This document shows, in pieces, positions 7,294 through 15,600 of a stretch of 58,620 nucleotides of DNA (position 1 is its first letter; the number at the start of each line of letters is the position of its first letter). This stretch comes from CAYGBM01 sp964348225 (lineage in GTDB: Bacteria > Patescibacteriota > Minisyncoccia > Minisyncoccales > CG1-02-41-26), in the NCBI GenBank assembly GCA_964348225.1, contig CAYGBM010000046.1, forward strand, positions 1 to 58,620. Reading direction: 5' to 3'. The notes below the pieces were generated by a model. The model ran no database searches and was not told where the DNA came from. It worked only from the letters and a program-made list of their open reading frames with translations. Made by a program: the position numbers and the translations under genes.

Positions 7294-8214
7294 ATGGCAG
7301 AACAAAGACATATTTTCACTGTTCGAGGTATAAAGTCTCAAGAGGACGTAGAGGGTTTTCTTTCTATCCTCGCTGAGAAAAGGGCAGAAGTAGCTGAAAA
7401 AGATCAAGAAGCGGCATTAGAGGAAATACGGCAAGAGGTAAGGTGGGGTGGAAGAGTAACAAAAGGTGGTGGAAGTGAAAAAACCGCCACGTGGGAAACC
7501 ACCTCAGACCAAGAAGCTAGACTGGTTCGTGAACACTTGTATGCCGAAAATTTTGATCACGATGTCAAATCTAAGCGTAAGCAGGGGCCTTCTCTACTAA
7601 AAACAGTGACAAAAACAGTGATCATCATCCACGCTGTATTGGTAGTAGTGTTTGGCGTAGTGTGTTTACTCGCCTTATGGCCCCGTAGTCAAACCGTGTC
7701 TGATTTTGCAGAGCAGTGGAATGCGATGGTAAGGTCAGGAGACGTTGAGGCTTACGACGAGGCTTGCTCGGAGGAATTCAAAAATGATGCCGATGGTTAT
7801 TTTTACCAGAGGATCCGAGCCTTAGTTGGTCAGAAAAGTACTGCAAAATTACTAATAGACGTAGACGAGACAGATACGGAAACGACTCGGTTTGACGATA
7901 CTCATTGTGAGATTAAACTTGTACCGTTCAAACGTGAGAGTGGATGGACATATCGTTATGTTTTGTCCATTGAAAAACAAAATGGAAGCTGGAAAGTAAC
8001 AAGTATCCCAACCACAAACGCTTCACCAACAGAGATTGAACCTACCGAAGAGGAGGTGCAAGATGAGAAAGAGGGGCAAGAAGAAAAACAAGCAGTAGAG
8101 CCTGAGATCGAGGAGAAACCCAAGTTTCAAAGGTTGGAGATAAAGCCGCGAGCAGAGGAAGCTCCGGCTGGAGCAAAAATGAAGAGGCTTGAGATTAAGC
8201 CCAAAGAACGATAG
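7294..8214 (+). CDS. membrane-anchored hypothetical protein (306 aa), paralogue of the next gene
   Basis: Cytosolic N-terminal region (residues 1-100), one membrane segment (about 105-129), then an extracytoplasmic domain starting SDFAEQWNAMVRSGD and ending before an acidic Glu/Lys-rich linker. The C-terminus carries two LEIKP motifs (FQRLEIKPR, KRLEIKPKER). The N-terminal part ends in a strand-helix pattern (ATWETTSDQEARLVREHLYAENFDHDV), faintly like an L12-CTD half. Start at ATG 7294 with a GAGAGGA SD. Same architecture as 8280-9146, so a tandem duplication. Function unknown. Confidence 0.75.
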   Translation: MAEQRHIFTVRGIKSQEDVEGFLSILAEKRAEVAEKDQEAALEEIRQEVRWGGRVTKGGGSEKTATWETTSDQEARLVREHLYAENFDHDVKSKRKQGPSLLKTVTKTVIIIHAVLVVVFGVVCLLALWPRSQTVSDFAEQWNAMVRSGDVEAYDEACSEEFKNDADGYFYQRIRALVGQKSTAKLLIDVDETDTETTRFDDTHCEIKLVPFKRESGWTYRYVLSIEKQNGSWKVTSIPTTNASPTEIEPTEEEVQDEKEGQEEKQAVEPEIEEKPKFQRLEIKPRAEEAPAGAKMKRLEIKPKER

Positions 8215-8279
8215 TTCGTAAAAGTTCTTTTCTCGTGCTCAAGCGGTGGAAAATTATGTAAAGACAGAAAGGAGTAGAA

Positions 8280-9146
8280 GTGACAATAATAATGTTTAAG
8301 ATAAGAATCAAAAAGATTGAAGAAGAACAGGAAAAAGATCTAAGGCGAGCTGCTGAGGAGATGGGAAGTTTAGAGGACAATACCGATCGCCTTATTGAGT
8401 TGGCAAAAAAAGGAGATGTAGTTCTCAAGAATAAGTCGCGGCAAGAAGCTGATAAGTGCAAGGAGGTTTTTAAGCGGTTTAATCTATCAGTAGAGATTGA
8501 GGATTATCAGTTGGGCGAAGAAGAAAGGCCAGAAAAACGGCCTATACTAAAGCCAACGATAATGACCTTCGCTGTTCTGGGGATACTGGCTATGTTAGTA
8601 TTCTTAGTCATTGGACTGACTCGTTCGCAAAGCGTGTCGGATTTTCTTGAGGAATGGGAGCAAATAGTAGAAAAAGGAGACTGTGAGGGATTTCAGAAAA
8701 TAAGCTTTGAAAGCTTCAGAGAATCTAAGGCTTACGAGACTATTTGGAAACATATTGCCAATAGTCGAGTTTCATTGGAAGACGAAGATGGAGTAAAAAG
8801 AGTAAGGCTTAACGATGACGATTATATTGTTAAGTATATTCCATTCAATCTATCTAATGAGACATACTATAAGAACCTGCATCTCGAGAAACAGGGACGA
8901 AAATGGAAAATATCTGAGCTTTACGATTCGTTTCCCTCAGAAGGGAAAGCAAAGAAGGAACAAGTAGAAAAGGAAGAAAAACAAAGAAAGCAAGAGGTAG
9001 AACCCAAAAAGGAGGTGCAAAAAGAAGAGCAAGAAGAAAAGCGAGCAGTAGATTCTGAGGCCGAGGAGAAACCAAGTTTTCAAAGCTTGGAGATAAAACC
9101 GAGGCCGAAGATGAAGGAGCTTGAAATCAAGCCCAAGAAACCATAG
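8280..9146 (+). CDS. membrane-anchored hypothetical protein (288 aa), paralogue of the previous gene
   Basis: N-terminal cytosolic domain containing VVLKNKSRQEADKCKEVFKR (ClpS/L12-CTD-like helix-strand pattern, weak), membrane segment at about residues 92-114, and an outer domain starting SVSDFLEEWEQIVEKGD. A Lys/Glu-rich tail has two LEIKP motifs (FQSLEIKPR, KELEIKPKKP). GTG start at 8280 with GGAG 5 nt upstream; the ATG at 8292 is too far from that SD. The tail motifs shared with the upstream gene suggest a common binding partner. Function unknown. Confidence 0.75.
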   Translation: MTIIMFKIRIKKIEEEQEKDLRRAAEEMGSLEDNTDRLIELAKKGDVVLKNKSRQEADKCKEVFKRFNLSVEIEDYQLGEEERPEKRPILKPTIMTFAVLGILAMLVFLVIGLTRSQSVSDFLEEWEQIVEKGDCEGFQKISFESFRESKAYETIWKHIANSRVSLEDEDGVKRVRLNDDDYIVKYIPFNLSNETYYKNLHLEKQGRKWKISELYDSFPSEGKAKKEQVEKEEKQRKQEVEPKKEVQKEEQEEKRAVDSEAEEKPSFQSLEIKPRPKMKELEIKPKKP

Positions 9147-9162
9147 AAGGAGATTTTCAGAG

Positions 9163-11091
9163 ATGAAAAGAATAGCAGCGGTAATAATGATAATATTGGG
9201 CCTCGTTGCCTGGCACGTTCAGGCAGCAGAGGAAGCTACTGGCGACGAAGAGACTAATGAACAGGTCAAAGCTCTTCAAGAAGATGTCTTTGAGTTTGAG
9301 GTAATAGACCCAAAAGGGGTAGAGCTTCTTATCAAAGAAAAATTCAGGGAGGAGTTAAAAGACTTTAGCTTCACCCTGGAAACAGAGGTAGATTTATCCT
9401 CTGTTCAAGGTAATATGGAAATAGAAATAGGAATTCTAGGTGAGAAGCCTATCTATGACATAGAGGGCAGCGTAAAAAGTCCTCCTCTCAATTACAGGAA
9501 TGTTTTTCAGGTTCAGTTTGTTGAAGATTTCTCAGAGACTGTTGAAATGATCCTCAAAGAAATCAAGATTAACGGCAAACCAGCTCCTCTTCAGACAGCA
9601 ACGTTTGTCTTTGAGGAAGAGCCTGAGGACAAGGCTCCAGAAGAGCCGACAACCCCAGAAGAACCGAAGGGTCCAGAGAAGCCGGAGACCCCAGGAGAAC
9701 CGGAAGAAACAGGGAAACCGGAAGAAGATAAACCAGAGGAATTAGAAGAGCCTAAGGAGCTGACGGACGAAGACGAACTCGAAGAACCAAAAGAAGAAGA
9801 GAAGTCAGAAGAAGCAGAACAGCTCAAGAAGCCAACCGAGAAGGAAGAGCAAAAAGAGTCAGGTGAGCCAGGAAAGTCTGAGGAGCCTGAACCAGAGGCG
9901 AAGAAAGTAGAGGAGCAAAAAGAAGCTCCGAAGGAGGTTAAGAAACCTACGGGGCTGGCTGCTAAACTCTTGGCTGGCATTCCAGAGAAAAATCTCTTAT
10001 GGTATGATATGGGGGTTCTAGCTGTTCGGGATGATCCCGAAAGAAAGAAAAGGGGAGAACCTGACTTTGATGAGATTGCTATTTGGACAATAGGTCTCAT
10101 CGAAGGCAGGCAAGCGCTTGGAAGTTCTATACCAGACCTAGTGCTTGTCAACAAGGATAGTGAATGTCTGGGTATTTGGCAGGTTAAACCAGAATGGTTT
10201 AAGATTTATAAGAAGGATATAAATTTGACACCTGACGATCCCACAGATGATGTTTACTACAACCCCTTCTATCTCCCAGATATTTGCGGAATAGCAGCCC
10301 GGGTAACAGAAGACCCAAAAAATCTCGCAGCTACCAGGGGAGAGCTATATAGGAAGGTAAGGATGTTTCGCTACGGCTCTGAGCATCTGGACACTCCTCC
10401 TGACAAACTACGTGATAAGGGAAGGTATTTGGAGGAGTTTAAGGCCCTTTACCCAGTGGGACAGCAACGGCTCGCAAGAGCAGAAGTCTTACTGGCTGCT
10501 GAAAAAGCCCAGCTAGAGAAGGAAGCTGGAGAGGAGCCTAAACCGCCCGAACCATCAGCTTCGGCGCTTGTTAGCGCAAAGCCAGTGGTAGACTATCAGT
10601 CAAGCGTGGAAGAGATGAAGAAAGCCTTTGAAAAGCAATCTGTTGATATACAGGAGCTCATCAAAGAGCTTAGGATCATAGCTGGCAAAGAAGCGGAGGT
10701 TGAACCTGAACTCACGTCTGAAGAGCAAGTGGCTATTGAAGTTCCGGCTTCGTCCATTGAATTGGAGATTATCCGGCTCAAAGAAAAGGACGAGGAGCTG
10801 AGTGCCAATATAGCGCTCCTAGAGGGCATACTCAGAAGGCTGAACGATGACGTAAGTCGGGTGGTGGTTCACAAGATCATAGATTTAGTAGAAGGAAGAG
10901 ATCAATTGCCACGTGAACCTGACAGACAGCGCGCAGCAGAGATAGTATATCCAGAAGAAAAGAGTCGAAGTTCTGGAACTGAAAGAGCAAGGGAATTACT
11001 GGATATACATGCTAGTCTTTCCCGGAACTCAGAGCTTCTCCGTGATATGGAGATCTATGGGTTCAAGGTCCGAGAGAAAGGAGGAAGATAA
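9163..11091 (+). CDS. secreted multi-domain protein with acidic Pro/Glu/Lys-rich linker (642 aa)
   Basis: Signal peptide at residues 1-22 (MKRIAAVIMIILGLVAWHVQAA). Next comes a domain of about 150 residues, then a long E/P/K-rich linker (about 150-280). The domain NLLWYDMGVLAVRDD... GIWQVKPEWFKIYKKD... NPFYLPDICGIA follows. Its GIWQVxPxW and YNPFYLPDICGIA spacing is reminiscent of lysozyme/SLT-like folds, with IEGRQ a possible catalytic Glu; this is only a guess. A coiled coil occupies the C-terminus. Start at ATG 9163 (AAGGAG 10 nt upstream); an in-frame start at 9121 would destroy the signal peptide. It lies 2 nt before the next gene. Confidence 0.75.
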   Translation: MKRIAAVIMIILGLVAWHVQAAEEATGDEETNEQVKALQEDVFEFEVIDPKGVELLIKEKFREELKDFSFTLETEVDLSSVQGNMEIEIGILGEKPIYDIEGSVKSPPLNYRNVFQVQFVEDFSETVEMILKEIKINGKPAPLQTATFVFEEEPEDKAPEEPTTPEEPKGPEKPETPGEPEETGKPEEDKPEELEEPKELTDEDELEEPKEEEKSEEAEQLKKPTEKEEQKESGEPGKSEEPEPEAKKVEEQKEAPKEVKKPTGLAAKLLAGIPEKNLLWYDMGVLAVRDDPERKKRGEPDFDEIAIWTIGLIEGRQALGSSIPDLVLVNKDSECLGIWQVKPEWFKIYKKDINLTPDDPTDDVYYNPFYLPDICGIAARVTEDPKNLAATRGELYRKVRMFRYGSEHLDTPPDKLRDKGRYLEEFKALYPVGQQRLARAEVLLAAEKAQLEKEAGEEPKPPEPSASALVSAKPVVDYQSSVEEMKKAFEKQSVDIQELIKELRIIAGKEAEVEPELTSEEQVAIEVPASSIELEIIRLKEKDEELSANIALLEGILRRLNDDVSRVVVHKIIDLVEGRDQLPREPDRQRAAEIVYPEEKSRSSGTERARELLDIHASLSRNSELLRDMEIYGFKVREKGGR

Positions 11092-11093
11092 GG

Positions 11094-12854
11094 ATGAAGA
11101 AACTTGTTGTTTTGTTAGTTATAGTTTTTCTATTAACAGGTTCGGCGTGGGGAAAAGAGAAGTTGCTTTATTCCCAGCGCCGTTTGGGAAATGAACTGCG
11201 GTATAGCACATCTCGAGGCGACAGTGTTATCACTGATAGTCCTCTCTTTACAGGAGGGACAAGGTTGGATGCTAGATACGTTGAGGAAGACATTGAAGAG
11301 AATGCAGAAACATTGCCGACAGGCAGATCAACTGCAATATATCTGTTTCGGTATGTACCCCGAGGCGTACTGAGCTTCTCTTTAGATATAAAGTATAAGG
11401 TCGTGCAGTCTGATCCTGATATTATCACGCCTTTGATGGTTGGTATACTGAGGCCTCATGAAAAAAGGAATGGTAATCCGGTATACACTAACCTTGAGTT
11501 AGACACCAGTAAGAATAGGTGGGCATTTGAGGATCTTGATGGTCATGCCCACTTGAAGAATGGGACTATGGAAGTGCACATTTCGGCCATGAACGCAACA
11601 GCTGATATTGATTTCATTGACCTGTTGTGTTTTGGCCACAAGCCAAGGATTGAGAGAATACAACACTACTCTCGTCCTCCTAGTGTGCGACGCTGGACCG
11701 TGCGTAATGTTTCTTATTACCACGACTATCCCGGTCCGGTTTATGTGCCCAGCTATGGTATTTATCCCAGATATGATATTTATCTAGACTGGTGGGGCGG
11801 GATACAGTTTGTTTCTTGCATAGGCACAGTAAGAAGAGTATACCGATCACATTGTCCTGTGAGGATTTACCGTTGCGATTACTGGTTGCCGTCAGGAAGA
11901 ATTGTCTACTATGAACCACCTTGTTTTGCAAGGTACAGAAGGGTTCATAAAACAGAGGTAATTGTTCTAAGAGATAGACTGCCTTCCTGGCGTGAGGTAC
12001 GTACTTCAGCGTTTCTTGCTCAGAGAGATGGTTCTCCAAGGACAGTGACTGTCTCAACGAAAACCCGAAAAGATAGATTCTATGCCTACTCTGGCGATAA
12101 CTCGGAGAGTTCTGTCAGGCCTGGCATAGTTCGCGAAAATCGTGAAGGACGTGGTGGAAGAAATTCTTCTTCAGATAGTGGCCCACCAGATAGGAGATCA
12201 TCGGACGTACGTGTAAGAAGGATGAAGACACGAGAGGAAAACCGCGATGATGATGGGCCAGGAACATGGACAATCACGACGAAGCCGGAAACGACCGATA
12301 GCTCCTCTGAGGGGCGAAGCAGAAGTCTACTTGCTGAAATGCAGAACCCCGATGCCCAAATAAGTTCTTCCAGCACAAAACAAAGAACAGAAACATCAAG
12401 AATCAGGAGAACCCTGAATTCAATGGGACAAAGGGTGAACAGAGAAGTCAGAGAGTTTGCAGCAGAAATCAATCACTCATTCAGAGGTGAAAATCCTTCT
12501 GCTAATCCGTCTATACAACCGGGCGACTCGTTTCGCTCAGAGACAAAGACTCGTACGTTTACGCGTCGGCCGTCCACTGTTCGGTCGCCTGGTGGCGGTG
12601 GTGGTTTCCGTCCTGGCAGTGGTAGAAGTTCTTCAACAGTAAGGTCGCCAGGAGGAAATAATTCTTCGGTGCAGACGAGAATTAGTAGTATCAAGAACTG
12701 GGTAACTCGATCGTCATCAGTAGTGAAGTCGGAACCAACCCGGTCAAGTTCGTCGGTTCGTACACCGGTTCGTCAACCAGAAACACGAGTCCAAAAACCA
12801 TCAGATAAGGACAAAGAGACTCGTACGGTGAGAAGTAAGGTTCGACACCAATAA
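11094..12854 (+). CDS. secreted protein with beta-rich N-domain and Ser/Arg-rich repetitive tail (586 aa)
   Basis: Signal peptide about residues 1-20 (ending GSAWG). Residues about 50-180 look like a beta-sandwich (VLSFSLDIKYKVV ... NGTMEVHISAMNATADIDFIDLLCF). A Tyr/Trp/Arg-rich stretch with several Cys follows (about 200-290). The last 250 residues are low-complexity Ser/Arg/Thr with repeats (TVRSPGG twice, RSSSxVR). Start ATG 11094, SD AAGGAGG region overlapping the end of the previous gene. It is the last gene of the block and is closed by the terminator at 12895-12940. Probably a surface protein; function unknown. Confidence 0.75.
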   Translation: MKKLVVLLVIVFLLTGSAWGKEKLLYSQRRLGNELRYSTSRGDSVITDSPLFTGGTRLDARYVEEDIEENAETLPTGRSTAIYLFRYVPRGVLSFSLDIKYKVVQSDPDIITPLMVGILRPHEKRNGNPVYTNLELDTSKNRWAFEDLDGHAHLKNGTMEVHISAMNATADIDFIDLLCFGHKPRIERIQHYSRPPSVRRWTVRNVSYYHDYPGPVYVPSYGIYPRYDIYLDWWGGIQFVSCIGTVRRVYRSHCPVRIYRCDYWLPSGRIVYYEPPCFARYRRVHKTEVIVLRDRLPSWREVRTSAFLAQRDGSPRTVTVSTKTRKDRFYAYSGDNSESSVRPGIVRENREGRGGRNSSSDSGPPDRRSSDVRVRRMKTREENRDDDGPGTWTITTKPETTDSSSEGRSRSLLAEMQNPDAQISSSSTKQRTETSRIRRTLNSMGQRVNREVREFAAEINHSFRGENPSANPSIQPGDSFRSETKTRTFTRRPSTVRSPGGGGGFRPGSGRSSSTVRSPGGNNSSVQTRISSIKNWVTRSSSVVKSEPTRSSSSVRTPVRQPETRVQKPSDKDKETRTVRSKVRHQ

Positions 12855-12894
12855 CAGGGGTTGGAAAAATAGGAAAGGAGAGAGTTCTAACTCA

Positions 12895-12940
12895 ATGAGG
12901 CTATAAGCTGATAGCAGTTTATAGCCTCATTTATTTTTTT
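12895..12940 (+). terminator. terminator of the 7.3-12.9 kb block
   Basis: Perfect 12-bp stem ATGAGGCTATAA (12895-12906) / TTATAGCCTCAT (12919-12930), then TTATTTTTTT. Confidence 0.9.
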
Positions 12941-12943
12941 ACA

Positions 12944-12971
12944 AAAAAATTGACAGAGTCCTGGACTCTGT
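12944..12971 (-). terminator. terminator of the minus-strand PP2C-like gene
   Basis: Stem ACAGAGTCC (12953-12961) / GGACTCTGT (12963-12971), followed on the minus strand by CAATTTTTTTG. It is convergent with the terminator at 12895-12940. Confidence 0.75.
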
Positions 12972-12976
12972 TAATT

Positions 12977-13945
12977 TTAGAAGAGGAGGTAGCCGATGAG
13001 TAAGATAATGAGTAAGATAAAAATAGAGAGAAAGCTTTTTTTGAGTTTTTGCTGGAGGAGAGGGGAGTCTGGGGCTGCTTTTTGAGAGGCTTTTTCAAGG
13101 AGATTGTTTACTTTTGCTTTTGGTTTTGAAACTCTGCTTGATACTTTGGAAATTGCAGCTTTGGGAACCTTTGTTAGAATTTCAATGCTCTTTCTTTGGC
13201 TAGCTCCTTTTTCTCCTTTTACTTTTATCTTCTTAGCTTTCGCTTTTTTAACTTTTTCAGCTTTTGCTTTTTTTGTTTTGACCTTGCTTTTTGATTTTTC
13301 TTTGAAGATTAAAAGGCAAGCGCCCGAGGTTTTTTTAAGGACCTTCTTTTTTGCTTTAATAATGCTTTTGTGTTCTTTGGGTTTTTCAATTAAAGCTAAG
13401 TCTTGAATAATGCCTTGCTGATTAAAAACATCGAAAAGGTCGCTGGTTGCAGCTAAAATCTTATCTCCTTCACTTAGTTTTCCTGTAACCACGTTTGAGA
13501 AAACCTTCATTGCAGAAGCAGTTCCTTCCCCTAGGTTGAAAGCTTGTTTTCCTCTTAATAAAACAGTGTTTAAATTATCAAGCTTTGAAAAGTTTATTGC
13601 ATCGCCTGGGGGCAAAGAAAGAGCAGCAAACTTGATTTTACCGAGCCAGTCTGTATTATTGTTTTTGATTTGGCTGTCTAAAAACTCATTGGCTGACTGC
13701 AAGCCTATATTAAAGCACTTGTAAGCTCCTTTTTCAGGTAAGCTGTAGTATTCTTTTTGAATGAGTTTAGCCAGGGTGGCTATGAGCTTTCTGTTTTTGG
13801 GCAGAACATTGTTTAACTCACCGATTAAATACAAAGAACCCAGGTCTTTTTCAGATTTTTTTTCTGGCACAAAGCAAAAACTATCAAAAACAATGCTTTT
13901 TCTTGATTTTTTAGGGTTGAAGTGGAGTTCTAGGGTTTTTGGCAT
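12977..13945 (-). CDS. PP2C-like protein with Lys-rich linker and C-terminal membrane anchor (322 aa)
   Basis: The N-terminal ~190 residues resemble a PPM/PP2C-type phosphatase fold: LGSLYLIGELNN near the N-terminus, GKIKFAALSL, NTVLLRGKQAFNLGEG, and GKLSEGDKILAATSDLFDVFNQQ, which aligns with the usual D-G-(V/L)-(T/W) segment. The metal-binding DG/GD acidic residues are not evident, so it may be catalytically dead. A Lys/Ala-rich linker (about 205-290) and a C-terminal hydrophobic anchor (303-322) follow. Inferred: a membrane-tethered sensor or scaffold. Confidence 0.6.
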   Translation of the reverse strand: MPKTLELHFNPKKSRKSIVFDSFCFVPEKKSEKDLGSLYLIGELNNVLPKNRKLIATLAKLIQKEYYSLPEKGAYKCFNIGLQSANEFLDSQIKNNNTDWLGKIKFAALSLPPGDAINFSKLDNLNTVLLRGKQAFNLGEGTASAMKVFSNVVTGKLSEGDKILAATSDLFDVFNQQGIIQDLALIEKPKEHKSIIKAKKKVLKKTSGACLLIFKEKSKSKVKTKKAKAEKVKKAKAKKIKVKGEKGASQRKSIEILTKVPKAAISKVSSRVSKPKAKVNNLLEKASQKAAPDSPLLQQKLKKSFLSIFILLIILLIGYLLF

Positions 13946-13955
13946 GTTGAGCTGA

Positions 13956-14020
13956 TAGAGGCCCGACCTCTCTATATTGAATAAATATTAGTAATCAGTA
14001 TTTTAGAGGTCGGGCCTCTA
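13956..14020. repeat. 16-bp perfect inverted repeat upstream of the PP2C-like gene
   Basis: TAGAGGCCCGACCTCT (13956-13971) and AGAGGTCGGGCCTCTA (14005-14020) form a perfect stem with a 33-nt AT-rich loop. Each arm is also self-complementary (AGAGG/CCTCT). It could be a terminator for transcription entering from either side, or a repeat element. Confidence 0.65.
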
Positions 14021-14076
14021 GGCTGCTTTATTATATACCTTTATTTGATAAATGAAAAGTGATACAATAGTGAAAG

Positions 14077-14260
14077 GGGTGATTAGCTCAGTTTGGTTGG
14101 AGCGTTCGTTCATCCCGTTAGATTTGGGCTCGTAGCTCAGTTGGTTAGAGCGTTCGCTTCACATGCGAAAGGCCTCCAGTTCAAATCTGGACGAGCCCAT
14201 TGCCTAAATCTAACGGGACAAGTATGCGAAAGGTCGCAGGTTCGAGTCCTGCATCACCCA
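14077..14260 (+). tRNA. interrupted outer tRNA gene (anticodon not assignable), host of a nested tRNA-Val
   Basis: 5' part: acceptor GGGTGAT (14077-14083), D-arm GCTC..GAGC (14086-14103), anticodon 5' strand TTCGT (14105-14109). 3' part: GCGAA (14226-14230), variable AGGTC, T-arm GCAGG-TTCGAGT-CCTGC (14236-14252), acceptor ATCACCC (14253-14259), discriminator A. The anticodon loop is interrupted by about 110 nt. A perfect 13-bp stem (14113-14125 / 14206-14218) encloses a complete tRNA-Val. No choice of splice points gives a canonical 7-nt loop with U33: the stem is one nucleotide short compared with the inner gene. It may be a pseudogene or an unusual intron-bearing tRNA. Confidence 0.6.
14126..14199 (+). 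tRNA. tRNA-Val (CAC), nested in another tRNA gene
   Basis: Complete 74-nt cloverleaf: acceptor GGGCTCG / CGAGCCC, D-arm GCTC..GAGC, anticodon arm TTCGC-TTCACAT-GCGAA (anticodon CAC), variable AGGCC, T-arm TCCAG-TTCAAAT-CTGGA, discriminator A. CCA is not encoded. It begins directly after the left arm of the 13-bp stem that interrupts the outer tRNA. Confidence 0.95.
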
Positions 14261-14352
14261 CTTGATTTGCTATAAATGTTATAATAATAAAAAAGGGGGT
14301 TTTATTTTTATTAAAGGTCGGAAATAATTAATATTTTTAAAAATTATTAATT

Positions 14353-15531
14353 ATGATTAAAGCTGGAGTAGGAAGAAGTAATAATCCAGATGCTGTTAAA
14401 GCTGGAGCTGAAGCCTGTGAGCAAGCCCTGAGTCAAGCTGACAATAAAGCTGATTTAATTGTTGTTTTTTCTACGGTAGCAAATGACCAGAAAAAAATGC
14501 TTAGTGGGGTAAGGTCTGTTTCAAAGCAAATTCCCTTAGTGGGCTGTAGTGATTCAGGAGAAATTACTGGAGAGGGGCCGGTGTCAAAGCATGTGGCGGT
14601 GATGGCTCTAAGTTCAGATACCATTAATTTCACGATTGGGGTGGGGGAAGGAACGGATAAGGATTCTCATAAAGCTGGAGCGATAGCAGCTGAAGAAGTG
14701 AAGAAAAAAGCCAAAGGAGACATTTCTTTGTTTACAATGTTATTGGACGGGTTAGCTGAAAATGGAGCAGCGGCGGTAAGAGGAGTTCAGGAAGTTTTTG
14801 GGAGAAACTTCCCAATTATGGGGGGTTCGGCCGGAGACGACTTTCTTTTCAAGAAAACTTACGAATACTGCAATGATCAAGTTTTAACCAATGCTGTGGT
14901 TGGAGTCGGGCTTTCTGGTAAATTCTCTTTTGGAGTAGGGGTGCGGCATGGTTGGGAACCGATTGGACTTCCGATGAAAATAACCAAGGCAAAAGGAGCA
15001 AAGTTAATTGAGGTAAATAATCGACCCGCTCTCTCTATATATGAGGATTATTTTGGAAAGAAAGCAGAAGAACTCATTAAAGAACCAATTGCTAGAATGG
15101 CCTATACTTATCCTTTAGGAATGAGTGTTAAGGGCAGTCCTGAACTTTTGATTCGAGATGTGGTTATCGCTAATGAGAAAGGAGAAATTACGTGTGCAGC
15201 AGAAATTCCTGAAGGTTCAGAGATTAGGTTGATGTTAGGAGATCCTGACAAAGCCATTCAATCAGCCAAAGAGGCGGCCGAAGGAGCTTTATCTCAGCTT
15301 AAGGGTGTTAAACCAAAAGTAGTTTTTGTGTTTGACTGCATGGCTCGAAACAAGCTTTTGGGAGCAAGAATAGGAGAGGAAATCGCAGCCATTCAGAATG
15401 TCTTAGGGAAGGAAGTTCCTTTGATTGGTTTTTACACTTATGGAGAGCAAGCTCCTCTAGGAGGAGTGCTTGGACCAGAATGTTTTTCTGTATTCCATAA
15501 CGAAACCATGGCTTTACTGGTGCTGGGATAA
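14353..15531 (+). CDS. FIST domain-containing sensor protein
   Basis: FIST-N and FIST-C domains (family role: small-ligand sensing in signal transduction). Seen: VGCSDSGEITGEG near residue 65, LDGLAENGAAAVRGVQEVFGRNFPIMGGSAGDD mid-protein, FSFGVGVRHGWEPIG, and a C-terminal VFDCMARNKLLGARIGEE... PLIGFYTYGEQAPLGG... HNETMALLVLG, the classical FIST-C end. 392 aa, soluble, no signal peptide. The next gene is a coiled coil typical of kinase linkers, so the pair may be a split signalling module. Confidence 0.92.
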   Translation: MIKAGVGRSNNPDAVKAGAEACEQALSQADNKADLIVVFSTVANDQKKMLSGVRSVSKQIPLVGCSDSGEITGEGPVSKHVAVMALSSDTINFTIGVGEGTDKDSHKAGAIAAEEVKKKAKGDISLFTMLLDGLAENGAAAVRGVQEVFGRNFPIMGGSAGDDFLFKKTYEYCNDQVLTNAVVGVGLSGKFSFGVGVRHGWEPIGLPMKITKAKGAKLIEVNNRPALSIYEDYFGKKAEELIKEPIARMAYTYPLGMSVKGSPELLIRDVVIANEKGEITCAAEIPEGSEIRLMLGDPDKAIQSAKEAAEGALSQLKGVKPKVVFVFDCMARNKLLGARIGEEIAAIQNVLGKEVPLIGFYTYGEQAPLGGVLGPECFSVFHNETMALLVLG

Positions 15532-15600
15532 AAATACCAAGAGAGAAAGTTTAGAATAAAAGTTTAAAGATTAAGCCCAATTGCTTAAAGGCTTTGGCCA

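Noticed and set aside
9591..10154. Long Ser/Gly-rich ORF on the minus strand
   Set aside because: It is the antisense of the Glu/Pro/Lys-rich linker of the 9163-11091 gene and has no signals of its own.
14113..14218. Group I intron in the outer tRNA
   Set aside because: The insert is only about 106 nt, is filled by a tRNA and a single stem, and has no group I core.
14093..14275. 60-aa ORF across the tRNA locus
   Set aside because: The sequence is fully explained by the two tRNA structures.
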